Part shown: positions 23,055 to 36,142 of the stretch, in pieces
Layout of the letters: every line of letters begins with the position of its first letter
Numbering within the stretch: position 1 is the first letter of the stretch
NCBI RefSeq assembly: GCF_035046505.1
Contig: NC_089821.1
Coordinates: 198,796,377-198,860,376 of the forward strand
Direction of reading: 5' to 3'
Length of the DNA: 64,000 bases
DNA from: Tiliqua scincoides
Lineage: Eukaryota > Chordata > Lepidosauria > Squamata > Scincidae
Made by a program: the position numbers and the translations under genes
Notes under the pieces: model-generated
The model's database searches: none
What the model was told of the DNA's origin: nothing
What the model saw: the letters and a program-made list of their open reading frames with translations, nothing else

Positions 23055-23848
23055 AAGTGGGTATAAAGGGTTAGGGTATAAAGTGTGATAAAAGAATATT
23101 TGGATGAGTTACATTACATCTTCAAAAGTTAGTATGGAACTTGGCATCTGAAAAATGATTGTAGTCCCAGGGATTTCTTCCTGGACGGAAATGTCCAGGT
23201 GAACACTTTGCTATAGAAACCTTCTATATTGCTCAGAGTTCTCTAACTGTGACCACACATCTAATAAGATCTATAGAGACACAATATAAGACACTATCTA
23301 GTACAGTTACAACTAATGATGTACCCCACATTATCCATCCGGTGCAGGAATCCCAGAAGGAAGGTTTCCCTTTAAATTCAGCCTTTAAAATAGAACTTGG
23401 TTTTGTTCACTGACAAGAAGCATGCCAGGTGAAGACCTGCATTTGAACCTCCACATTTTTTAACAGTTATTTAAACCGTATTTATTCTGTCTTTCCACCC
23501 AAATGAATTCATTCGTCAATGAAGCTTGCTGACCATGGCCAGTCGCTATCTGTCAGCCTAAGTTACACAACACCTCACCCCAATTGCACCTCACCCCAGA
23601 TTTCCTGGCTGGCAAAGGCTGGCAAATCTGAGGCTGAGCCAAAAGGAGTAAAGGTGTTGGCCAATTCTCTTGCAGCTACCACCACCTCTTCCCACACAGT
23701 GTCCATATGGAACCTTGTATTATACAGAGAAGCCTCATAGTCATTGCTATGTTTATGATGAGCTCTTGCCCATCATGCTGAAATATAGGACTAGTGCTGG
23801 CTTTGTAACAACTGGTGCTATTTGAAATGTGAATCTCCATTCATTCAC
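23055..23848. other. Flank between arm 2 and relic A3; exon 6 of A3 deleted
   Basis: The sequence matches block B until about 23607, where A jumps to material that normally lies between exons 6 and 5. Comparison with A2 and B3 shows that about 1 kb including the last SULT exon has been deleted. No other gene is seen. Confidence 0.7.
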
Positions 23849-24563
23849 CTTTGCGAAGAAAGCATCCTTTGCTTAAATCACTTAAATCAGAACTAAAGTT
23901 CTCATAGTTGTTTCTGTGATCCAGTCTCATTTTATCAAATGTAGCTTTGTCCACAACCTCTACTTCCTATTCAGTCAGCCTCCTTCCCAGGAAGTTGCAT
24001 ATTTTCAATACACTGCCTTGCAGATCCTGAAATGAACAAAAGTTTTCACAGCAAGTCAGTTACCACCGGGTTATATTACATAACCTAAGAACACAGAACA
24101 AGAAAGATAATGAACAATATCTCAGAGGTTGAAAGTTCAATTGGCAGTGAACTTTGCTTGTGTACTTGATGTCAGTTCTATAACATTCTCCACTTGGTTT
24201 GCCTGTTGAATTGCTGTTGAATATCCTTGCATATGGGTTACTTCATCAACTTTTCCAACTGCTTCTATGTTCCAGGATCCAAAGGATCCTGAAGGCTTTG
24301 GAAAAGGCTTGGTTGAAGGTCAAAATAAAGATGGTTCTTGTATGTTGTTTGATATGAAGTGGAGAGCCTCATTCTCCCCAGCTCCTCTGGCTTCAGTCCA
24401 GTTGCACCAATGTCTGAGGGGGGTAATGGTTTTGGGTCTCAGAAGCCTTCTCCATATAGAACATTTTTTCCTCTGTTGCCGTGATGGGTGTACTCAAACC
24501 TGCTCAAGTTACTTGAGACCTGCTCAAGCTGGAGCAAATCCGAGTGGACCAAGGTGGATCAAG

Positions 24564-25490
24564 GCAGTGACACGCAGTGAGATCTAGGTCTGGGGAGGTA
24601 ATAAACACTCACTTTCCCCCTCCCTCCAGAAATAAAGGATAGCTCAGTACAGGCCCCCTGAAGCAACCGAAAAGCTGCTGTACAGAGCAGTTGTTCGTGC
24701 AGGTTCCCTTTTCATGGCTTTTTTTAAACATAAGAGAAGCAACTCTTCCCTCTACCTCCTCAGAGCTTGCTGATGCAGGCATCCTGCTATTTTTGGATTG
24801 GAAGCCTGCTGCCATGCTTTTTAAAAAAAACAAAACTGGAAGACACCCATGATTGCAGCCTAACTGGTTCAAAGCAACTCTTCCTGATGCCAGTGGTGAC
24901 CTCCCAATTCCTGTGCCCTGGGGCAAAGGTCCGTGATGGCACCCTCCAAGCAGGATGTCATGGGCCTCCCACGCACAAATCCCCCCCCCCCCCGGCTTAC
25001 CTGATGCTTACGGAACCTCACACGATCGTAGACTGTGTTAGGGAAGCTTCCTGAAGTTTTAAACTGTGCTTCCAGAAAAAGTTTCCGACCCTGTTGGGAG
25101 CCTCAGATAGGCTTCCACAGGGTCCTAAAAGCTCGGGCCCAGGGCATTTGCCCCATTGTCTATAATGGGAGGTCCGCCACTGCCTGATGCTTCCCCAAAG
25201 ACTGATGACACAAGATCTGTCTTTTTTATTTTTGGGCAATGGAGGTAGCTCTCCCTGGTGGCTTTAACTCCACAAGCATCCCTGCCTGTTTTGTCCCTTG
25301 TAAGTCACCATAGTGACTGAGCTGATCAGTAGCTCTGCTTGTTCCTTCCGTGTTTGTGTTTGTGTTGCTTTAAAGAGACAGAGCAGAAAGGAGCAGCTTC
25401 AGAAAGGCAAAATGTACATTTTTGTTTTTTAAAACTTGCTGTGTTAAGTGAGGTTCTGCCTCCCCTGCCGTCCCTGACTGCACCTCACTG
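24564..25490. mobile_element. hAT-like element in intron 4 of A3
   Basis: The element is bounded by an exact 8-bp duplication GATCAAGG (24556-24563 and 25491-25498) and imperfect inverted ends beginning CAGTGACACGCAGTGAG and, on the other strand, CAGTGAGGTGCAGTCAG. It contains no transposase frame. The A2 and B2 sequences give the uninterrupted target. Confidence 0.8.
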
Positions 25491-26039
25491 GATCAAGGCT
25501 GGGAAGGGGATTATGAAATCAGTGGCATTGCTGCCACTGTAATTGCCCCCTTACCACCTTGATACACACACATACTTCCACCCCAGTCTCTGCTCTGTTC
25601 CTCCTCAAACCCCCACCATTCCTCCCACCCGCTGGCCACCCCCACACCAACATACTGACACTGGGGTTCCCACAGCAACTGTTGCCAGTTGTGCGGGACA
25701 TTGGGGTTCCCACAGTTGTGCAGATATAGCTGCTTACCTCTTGTGGTGGCAGCCAGTCTGCCCTTTACAGCACATCACTGTTTGTCATGGATGTAAATGC
25801 TCTGCATCAGCAGAATACACAGAGGCCCAATAGGATTGGCCAGAAATACTTGTGCCGAGTCTTACCTTCTTCATTTCTTCATACGTGAGGAAGAGGATAT
25901 TGAAGCACACCAGCCTTCAGTGTGGTCCAGCCAGGACATATATGCTACTAACAGGAGATAAGTTGTTTGGATATCAATGTTAGTGCAGATCTAAAGGCAA
26001 ATTGGTATAGTTAGAGGCTAGGATATAAGTTGAGTAGTT

Positions 26040-28329
<2,290 letters not shown>

Positions 28330-28409
28330 CTAATGTACATTGTACTTTAAAGAGTAACATAAGCCATAGCAGAAGGTTCTCTGCCCCAAAGAGCCAACAT
28401 TCTAAACTA

Positions 28410-29625
28410 GGGATGGCCAACCTACAGTGTGCCACTTTTTATGCGGAGAACCTTGAATGTGCCACTTCACTATAATGTCACTTTTAGCAATTACCACAAT
28501 AGATAAATTGATCCTCCAAGTGCCAGGGCAGTATATCTCCAAATGCCAGAAGGTACACAGGTACACAACAAGAAACAGGGGAGGATTGGTGCCTATTTGG
28601 GGCATTCCAAAAGTATTTGACTGACCGCAGGTGAGGCCAGAACGGTGGCTCTCATGGACCTTTAGTCCAGGTCAGCAGAACATGTTTGGGGTCCATCACA
28701 CCTCTGCACAGCACAGCCATCCTCCCTCTGCCTGCCCACCTTCTCATCCTCTTAGTTAAGATCTCTTTGCAGATGATCTTAGTGAATATTTTCCTGAAGA
28801 TGGAATCTCTGCCCAGGTGGCATTGCTCATCTCATGGGCCATCTCTGCGCTGCCACGCTCGGCCCCCATGGCCTTCTACAGCCCTCCCCATACCTCTTCA
28901 GCACTCCACCAGTAGCAGCCTTCTTGGGTAAGCTAGTAACCCACCAGATAGCAGAAGGCAGGTCACCAGCATCTGACCCACTGGCTTTCTCTCCTGTCCA
29001 TCATTGTTTTCCTTCCTTTCTGCCCATTTTCCAACCAGAGCAAATCAAGCAGAGTAGGTGTGGCTGCCCTGAGTGCACCCATTGCAGCGATAGAATTTTG
29101 GAAGTGTGCTGTAGAAGGAGGAGCTAAGAAATAAAGCAAACCATAAGGGCAGGAGGTCTGGTCTAGAGGGTAGAGCCTCTGTCTGCCTGAAGATAACATC
29201 CACAAGGTCGCCAGTTCGAGGCCACCGGCACCGTGCGACCTTGGAGCAGCTGACAAGCTGAAGCTGAGCGATTCCATCTGCTCTGAGCGTGGGAGGATGG
29301 AGGCCAGAATGTGAAGCCAGATCGGAATGAAACACCTGAATGTAGTGGTTCTTGAAAGAAAGAACCTTCTTTCAAATTGTAAAAATCCCTATTTAATAAG
29401 GGATTTAAATAAAGCCTGCCTATGTAAACCGCCTTGAATAAAGTCTTGAATAAAGACCAAGAAAGGCGGCATATAAATACCTGTTATTATTATTATTATA
29501 AACTACTGTGGCTCTTTTGTTGCTCTTATTTAAATGTTTTTCAAAAAGACATGGCGACTTTGTGCTTGCCACTTGGAAAGTGTCCACTAGTGGCACATGT
29601 GATATGGCTTGGCCACCCTTTGTCA
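28410..29625. mobile_element. Probable hAT-like insertion with a nested SINE, intron 1 of A3
   Basis: Compared with A2, about 1.2 kb is inserted between 'cattctaaac' and 'agtgaagtt'. The ends are partly inverted: AGGGATGGCCAACC on the left, and AAAGGGTGGCCAAGCC on the reverse of the right, each followed by a GTGCCACT motif. No clean target duplication was found, so the class call is tentative. Confidence 0.45.
29147..29502 (+). mobile_element. tRNA-derived Sauria-type SINE
   Basis: The head has a pol III A-box-like stretch (TGGTCTAGAGGGTAGAG) and a B-box (GTTCGAGGCC), as in a tRNA. The body ends with 'taaaccgccttgaa...gaaaggcggcatataaata' and an ATT-repeat tail. This layout is that of Sauria SINEs, known from squamate reptiles and mobilised by a Bov-B type LINE. 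It is the clearest lineage marker in the window. Confidence 0.75.
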
Positions 29626-29743
29626 AAATGATAACAGTGAAGTTCACAACACAGGAAGACAGAGAGCAAGCCGAGTCGGCACAGCCCCCTCCTGCAGGTG
29701 CCTGATGCAGCATTTTATAGCACTCTGCTTCGCTCAGCACTCA

Positions 29744-29829
29744 CAGCCCAATCCCATCCACACTTTCCTGGGAGTAAGCCCCATTGACTCTAATGGGACT
29801 TACTTCTGAGTAGACATACATAGGATTTC
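29744..29829. repeat. Short interspersed repeat with inverted ends (third copy)
   Basis: This is the same 80-90 bp repeat as at 20926, starting near CCCAATCCCATCC and ending ACATAGGATTT. It lies in the first intron of relic A3. Confidence 0.55.
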
Positions 29830-30469
29830 CTCCATGCCCTCTTTCCAGCACTACTCACTGCGGTTCCCCACAGCACCACATGCAGCTGCCCCGACCCTGA
29901 AGTGCAGTGCCAGTGGCTGTGATGCTGCCAGTTATGTAGGGTCCTGGTAGAGACAGCTGGTGGTGAGGTGAAATACAGGTGAAATACAGAAAACAGAGTG
30001 GGCAGGCAGTGGGTAGGCTGGGTGGGTGGTGCCCATGGCTACATGGCACTGCTTGGCATGCCACGCTCTCCATTTGAGGCAACCATTTCACCTTGTCCAA
30101 GGGAGGGTCGGGCCTGATATCAAGAGTAATAAGGGCTGAACTTCAGCAACTGCAGTAACATGTCTTTAGGGGTCAGTTCAGTGGTGGATGAAGAGGGCTA
30201 ATTGAGCAGAAATTGCAATGTTGAGGCAGGAGCTGCAAGACAAGGAGTATGTCCAACTCTAAAGCATTGTTGTATTTCAATATGGCATAGTATTAATAAA
30301 AATAAACAAAGTGAAATAATGCCATACACCACATTATCAATGGAAATAGAAATGATAGTAAGAATTCATAGAAGGAGAATGTGAATCGCCATGAAGGGCT
30401 TTGATGGGGTAAGGCAGAGTTAGATGTAGCAACTTATCTTTGTGTTGCTTCTGCTCCTAATCACATGCT

Positions 30470-31069
30470 CAGTGCTGTCACTAGCGGAGTGGGGGGTGTG
30501 TGGGCCGCACTGGGTAACACGCACGGGGGAGTGACGCCACTAGTAACCAAAAATCATGGTTTGTAGGACTAATACCATCATATTATATACCATTTGCTGT
30601 GTAATTTACAGTGTAATGCAGTGAAAAAAAACTGGAATGAAATATCTCCATTCTATCAAAAGTTATGGCCAAAAAACCAGAAAACAAAAATGCAACTGTT
30701 TTATGTAACAAAAAGTACATTTTCTTACTTCAAAACAGACCAACGAGACTGATTGTTCAAAGAGCCAATGAGATGTTATTATGACACAGCATGGAACCAA
30801 TAAGGTAGTAGTAACGTTACACCCTGGGGGGTGGGGGGGCACCACGAGTGACCAAAATTGCTTAAATTGCAGTTTATAGTAATAATACCATCATGCTATA
30901 TATCAATCGATGTGTAATTTCACGCAGAATGCAATAAAATAAACTGTATTGAAATTTCTGTGTTCAACCGAAAGATCTAACCAAAAAACCAGCAGGGGTG
31001 GAAGGCCCATCATGGGGGTGATGTGCTGGCCTCCTGCCCTGGGTGACACGAATCCTACTGACGCCACTG
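30470..31069. mobile_element. hAT-like element, intron 1 of A3
   Basis: The ends are CAGTGCTGTCACTAG and CTACTGACGCCACTG. The 8-bp duplication is CACATGCT at 30462-30469 versus CACATACT at 31070-31077, with one mismatch. Internal sequence is a reversed relative of the element at 17415-17869. It is non-coding. Confidence 0.75.
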
Positions 31070-31639
31070 CACATACTGTCCTACTTAAAACACATGTGAC
31101 ACAAAACACTGACTAAAGAAATAATCGTCTAAAACATGGCACTGAAAGACTAAGGGACGTTAATACAGAAGGTTTTAACTACAGAAACAAATAGAAATCG
31201 GTTTTTCTCTCAGGAAAATGCTTCCAGTCTTACCTGATTTGGGATACGTGACTAGGAATACATCGCTGTCTCTGATTTCAAAATCCTCCAGTGAATCTAG
31301 GTATTCTGGTGGTCTGGTTGGTCTAGGTGGTCTGGTTGGAAGTAAACTCCCTTGTATTTGAACAGGTACTTGTCTGGTGGCTCCATCACTGAAACTGATT
31401 TACGGCGACACAACGGTGACAACAGTTCCTAGCATTATGAGTCATGGTAAAATGAGAATCAACGGAAGGAATGTATAAAAATCATTCCCCCTTGGTATTA
31501 GAGGAAGCCAATGATACTTTGCATGCATTGTGTCAACCAAGTGCTGGAGACTGATTTATTGGAAAGCAAATGTTTATTTCACTTCAAGGGCTTTCTGTAA
31601 TTGATGGGTATAACAGAAGTGCCCTTGAGATATCTAAGA

Positions 31640-32440
31640 TCTGGTTAAAAAAGAATGATTCACACAATTTGACAGACCTGTTGAACTTTTTTGGAAGTTT
31701 GCAACAAAGTCCATGAAATGCTTCACACACTGCCTTCCTACCACTACCTTTGGCCAAATGAACTGCAGTCTGTTTTGGCAGTTTGGGCCTAGTTTGGGCA
31801 GTCTGGCCCTGGGTGTGGAATGAATAGCACTTGGGGGACCCATCCTTTATCTCCTTACCTATCATCCTAACTTTGGCCACCAGGCTTGCCCAACTACTAC
31901 ATTACGCACATGTTGCTTGTGCTGACATGCACCACAGCCACTACCTCCTCCCCAGCACTATCTACTAGTTTATCCAAATGAGACATGATATCTGCAACCT
32001 TCACATCAAGCAGGCAGGTCACCCTGAAGTCCAAACATCCATCGCAACCCTCCTCCTATGTTCTTGACTACTCTTACGGTCTATGTTCTTGACTACAGAA
32101 ATGTTTGCTTTCACGCTGCCAAATGCATTGCATGTGTTCCCACTGTGTCTGTGGGCCGTTCTGCTGACAAATGCTCTTTCTGTCAGTGGAAAGTCCACAG
32201 GGCTTTGGACTTCAAAGCCCATGTCCTGCAGCAACCTTTCCTGTTCAAGTTGAAGGATGGCAGTGTGGGCCTTTCTGTTGACAAATGCTCCTTCTGTCAG
32301 TGGAAAGTCCACAGAGCTTTGGACTTCAAACCCCATGTCCTGCAGCAGCCTCCCCTGTTCAAGCTGAAGGATCTTGTCAGCTCTGCTCCCATAGACTGCT
32401 GCAGTAGCCGCCTTTCAGGAGTTCGGTTCCTCCTTTAATT
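31640..32440 (-). mobile_element. Old CR1 ORF1 remnant (copy A)
   Basis: Read on the minus strand, this gives degraded versions of CR1 ORF1 text, such as DVKVADIMSHLDKLVDSAGE and VVAVVHVS, which align with KVADITSRLDRLVDSAGG in the young CR1 at 12965-13870. A unit of about 120 bp encoding a RLLQDMGFEVQS-type segment is tandemly repeated at about 32150-32360. The copy in block B is 53690-54490, so this LINE predates the duplication. Confidence 0.7.
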
Positions 32441-32734
32441 GTTCTTCGCTCTTCCTTCAGTATCAGCATGTATGCTACAAGGGTTTACACTTATCCATAC
32501 TGCAAGACATTATCCAAGATCTTGATATAAGGTCTGGGAATGGTGGAGGAGGAGAGGAGCAAGTCCTGGACCAAGACCACAGCAAGATTTACTTCCCATT
32601 TTACCCAATAGATAGCCTTTCCTCTGCTTTCAGCTCAGGATCGCATAAAGCAGGCGTGCTCAAGACGTCGATCGCGATCGACCGGTCGATCGCCAAGCAA
32701 AATCCGGTCGATCACACGCTGAGCCTCCCGCCCA

Positions 32735-32903
32735 CCATGTTGAAAGGGGCGGGAAAGAGCCCCGGAGCTTCCCGATTGGCCCGGCGCCGCCGAGTGTCCC
32801 GGATGCGATGGCGGGCCAATCGGGAAGCTCCGGGGCTCTTTCCTGCCCCTTTCAACATGGCGGGCCAATCGGGAAGCTCCAGGGCTCTTTCCCGCCCCTT
32901 TCA
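32735..32903. repeat. Inverted and direct CCAAT-box repeats in the hAT element
   Basis: A stretch of about 45-50 bp occurs three times: reversed at 32735-32783, forward at 32812-32860, and forward again at 32861-32903. Each contains GGGCCAATCGGGAAGCTCC, with a CCAAT core, and a GC-rich 'cccctttcaacatggcggg' type phrase. The arrangement resembles reiterated CpG-island promoter sequence. Confidence 0.8.
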
Positions 32904-33233
32904 TTGATTTCAATCAATGATTTCAATCAATCAATCAGCCCGGGTGAGCTCGGTGCGGGGCCCGGATGGTTGGAGAGCGCCGTCACTCTGGCCTGGGAGG
33001 CGGTGCCGAGCAGGGCTTGCAGCATCAGTCCGGGTCTCCGTGGTGCAGCTGCTGCCAGGGCTGGGGAGCGGAGCAGCAGGGAGCCCACGGCCGCAGCGGA
33101 GGGACGCCTCCTCCCGGGGAGGCAGCTCCCTTCTCCGCCTCCAGCAGCAGCAGCTCTGAAAAAGTTGCAGCGCAGAGAGAGCTGCGCCGCCCGACCACAG
33201 AGGCGAGTGCACTCCGGCCAAGAAGCAGCTGCC

Positions 33234-33320
33234 ATGAAGCCTGGCGGGGAGCAGGAGGCTGCCGGGGGAGGCGACCCCTGGAAGGAGTGCGTGGAGGTGG
33301 CGGTGCAGCTGGGGCGGTGA
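33234..33320 (+). pseudogene. IMPA2: IMPA2-like first coding exon carried in the transposon
   Basis: The frame MKPGGEQEAAGGGDPWKECV followed by EVAVQLGR resembles the start of inositol monophosphatase 2 (human MKPSGEDQAALAAGPWEECF, then QAAVQL). Upstream lies a long CpG-rich 5' UTR-like tract, and the frame closes at a TGA just after a GTGAAG that could be the original splice donor. A few codons before that donor seem to be missing. The catalytic phosphatase domain is absent, so no enzyme is made here. It lies wholly inside the hAT boundaries, which suggests capture of a promoter and first exon. Identification rests on remembered protein sequence over about 28 residues. Confidence 0.65.
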
Positions 33321-33572
33321 AGCCGGGGGCAGCGGCGCGGGCAGGCGGCGCGGGAGCCCGTAGCCGGCGGGGACGCTCTAGTTGCTGCTGCTGTCCCGCA
33401 AGGGCGCTGCCGTCCCCACCTCGGGAGCCGGGCGCTGCGAGGTTGCGGCCGGCGGGAGGGCGAGCGCCTCCGGAGGCGCCGCCGAGACCTCCTCCCTGGG
33501 GACAAGTAAGGGGAGCCCGGGAGGAAGCGCGGCGCGGCTGGGCTGCGCTGCCTTGCGTCGCCGCCTTCCTCC

Positions 33573-34144
33573 TGATACCAGTATGCCCAGCTCACAATAT
33601 GGAAATATCCCAAGATGCCCAGTTCACCCATAAGGCTCTTCTCTGACCAAAAGCCAGCATCTAAAAATCTCTCTCAGAGAACAAGTTAGCTGTGGTATGT
33701 TCACAAGGGTAAGACAGAAAGTCATAAACAAGGGCCATAAACAAATAAAAGGGATGCATAGAGTACCAGATCCTTTGTAACGGATATCTCTGTAAACAAA
33801 TTGCCGATGCGTATCGAATTGCCCTCCTGAACATCCTGAGGATCAAGATGTTGATCTGATAACCAAGCCAAATGTTTGTGGAACTGGTGGTCTGTTATTT
33901 TTCTCATGCTTACCATGGATGTGTTTTGCTCTCTTTGTGTGCTCTTGTACCCCCCTCCCCTACCTAGACCATCCTATAAAACCAGCATCATTGTAATTGT
34001 TTAGGGTCTCTCCACGTGTGTGTGTTTGTGGAGGGCCCCGTTTGCAAACGAGTAAAACGTTAGAAGTCCTTTGAATTGTCCTGTCGCCTGTTTGTTTGCC
34101 TCTCCAAAAATCCAAAGAACCGAGTGTGTGTTCATTCGGAAACA
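33573..34144 (+). mobile_element. Solo LTR nested in the hAT element
   Basis: The sequence starts TG, ends CA and is flanked by the 4-bp duplication CTCC (33569-33572 and 34145-34148). A TATAAAA box lies near 33975, with R/U5-like sequence after it. No internal retroviral region is present. It is a class I-like endogenous retrovirus LTR by target-duplication length; the family is not identified. It entered the captured CpG-rich DNA, so it is younger than the capture. Confidence 0.6.
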
Positions 34145-34269
34145 CTCCCGAGGCTGGGATCAGCCCTGCGGCACCCTCGGAGAACTTTTCCTGCTCCCAG
34201 AGGGTGAGCTGAGCAGGCGCCTCGGGGCGGAGGGAGGGTGGGCAGGGAAGAGGGTGTGGGGCTGCCCCC

Positions 34270-34603
34270 AAGTTTGCCCCCTGGAGGGCTCCCCAGCCGC
34301 TCCCCTGGCCCTACACCTGGTGTCCCCCCACTTCCCATCACCCCCCCAAGTTGCTCTCCTGGAGGGCTCCCCAAACCCTCCCCTGGTCCCATACCTGGTG
34401 TCCCCCCATTTCCCATCACCCCTCCAAGTTGCCCCCCTGGAGGGCTCCCCAGCCGCTCCCCTGGACCCACACCTGGTGTCCCCCCACTTCCCATCACCCC
34501 CCCAAGTTGCTCTCCTGGAGGGCTCCCCAACCCCTCCCCGTGGCCCCACACATGGAGTCACCCTACTTCTTCTCATCACCCCCCAAGTTGCCCCCCTGGA
34601 GGG
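34270..34603 (+). repeat. 78-bp minisatellite, about four units
   Basis: Units begin AAGTTGC(T/C)C(T/C)CCTGGAGG at about 34270, 34348, 34426, 34504 and 34585, giving periods of 78, 78, 78 and 81 bp. Because the period is divisible by three, several frames stay open on both strands, which creates long proline- or glycine-rich open frames without coding meaning. Confidence 0.9.
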
Positions 34604-34675
34604 TAGATCTCTGGGCCTTGCTGGGTTTCAAAGTAGCTCTCGAACCAAAAAAGTGTGAGCACCCCTGGCATAAAG

Positions 34676-35164
34676 GATTAAAAGAAAGGGAATAGAAAGA
34701 AACTAGCAGAGATCACTGGCAAGCCCCTTTTATCCTTCCATTTTTTCATAATACTGATTATTTAATCTATATTCTGTAGTTATTTATTCTGCAACTGCCT
34801 GCTTTCCATTGCTTTAAAAGCCAGGAAAGAGTTTGTTCTTTTGGTTAAACATCTACTGAAGAAGTATCTGTCTCGAGTATGGCTGGTCATTCACCATTTA
34901 AAATAAACAGCAGCAGCAACAGTGTGCAAACTGTGAGGAGAAGATGCAAGTGGTTTAGCATCCCTTGGATGCTGCCCTGATTTCTCTAGACAAAGAACAA
35001 GGTACCTCACATGATAGCACAACATTTAGAAAATAATTCTCCATGATTCAGAATTTGGTGTCACACAGTTCTAGCTAGGATTTCGGTCATCTTTATTTTG
35101 AACAATATGGCTGACATGTACACACTGCATATATAAATGTTTCTCTTTCCAGCAGAGGGCAGGC
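34676..35164. other. 3' flank of relic gene B1
   Basis: This corresponds to bases 201-698 of block A. No gene is visible. Confidence 0.5.
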
Positions 35165-36142
35165 TCATAATTCATCACTGATATCCCAGCAGAACTTGAA
35201 GGGCAGCTTCTCCATGCTCTCCTTGAAAACACTGTCGAACCGTTCACTCTGGGCTACAGTCATTGTGTTTTTCCAGTCTCCAACAGTACCTGGCCCAGAA
35301 GCAGAGAAAGAGAGAGAATAGCTGTGTTCGCGTGGATATCTAGAACTTCTGTACTTGAAGGGGAGAGGAAAGCTAACATAGTGTCAAATGTCCTTAAATA
35401 AAAGCAATATTTGGAAACATTTCCAAATTGGTGGCTAAGACGGGGGAAATTCTGTTGCTTGATTATCGATGAAGCTGACTAGGCCTGAAGAGGTGTGTCT
35501 CCTTGCCTTTGAAGGGAAAGTATATATACCAACATGGGTGAGATTAATGTAATTACAGAGCATGCACCACCTCTTCTTCAGTGTCTTCATACCTTCCCAA
35601 CTGCTAGAGAAGTTGTAGCATGTGACTCCACAGATTCTTGCGACACTCCTGCCCCTACCACTTTCCAAGGAGTCTTTACAATTCTCCAGCTCCAAAGGAA
35701 CAGAAAACGGAAGAATAGAACAGGCTGCTAACAGCTAAATGTTAACAATTTATCCTCTGTTCCTGTCCCCAGTGGCTGGAGCACCAGACAATTCATAGGG
35801 CTGACCTACTAATCTAGTGCTATTCCTGTTCATGCCTGTTCTTGCATGGACCACAGCTATCTGGGTACTGCACGAGAACAGAAGGACAAAGCAGGCAAAT
35901 CAGAAGCTGAGCCAAATGAAGCAAGAATTGGCCAATCCTCTGTAAGCTACCACCATATTCCCCATATGCAGCCTTGTATTTAACAGAGAAGTCCCACAGT
36001 CATTGCAATGTTTATAAGTTGATTTTCATCATAAGATTTTATCATGTTGGGATTAGTAGTGGTTCTGCAACGACTGAGCACTACCTCAAATATTAACCTC
36101 CATTCACTCACCTTTGCAAAGAAAACGCCCTTGGCTTACATC

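Larger units (their letters stand above)
32651..34667. mobile_element. hAT-like element with captured gene DNA, private to block B
   Basis: An exact 8-bp duplication GCATAAAG (32643-32650 and 34668-34675) and ends CAGGCGTGCTCA and (reverse strand) CAGGGGTGCTCA bound 2,017 bp. The empty site is present in blocks A (about 193-200) and C (about 54693). Inside, in order, are CCAAT-containing inverted and direct repeats, CpG-rich DNA with an IMPA2-like first exon, a solo LTR, and a 78-bp minisatellite. There is no transposase. The perfect target duplication and absence from sister blocks indicate a recent insertion. Confidence 0.82.

Noticed and set aside
29147-29240. tRNA gene
   Set aside because: The A and B box motifs belong to the head of a SINE with a LINE-derived tail; I could not fold a complete cloverleaf.
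32058-32438. Plus-strand 126-aa frame with two CSFCQWK-type cysteine pairs, conserved at 54109-54489
   Set aside because: It is the antisense of an old CR1 ORF1 remnant with a 120-bp internal duplication; conservation comes from the segmental duplication, not from a zinc-finger gene.
32808-33646. Several long GC-rich open frames on both strands around the IMPA2-like exon
   Set aside because: High GC content removes stop codons in all frames; only the MKPGGEQ frame has family similarity.
34071-34695. Proline- and glycine-rich frames up to 195 aa
   Set aside because: Produced by a 78-bp minisatellite whose period is divisible by three.
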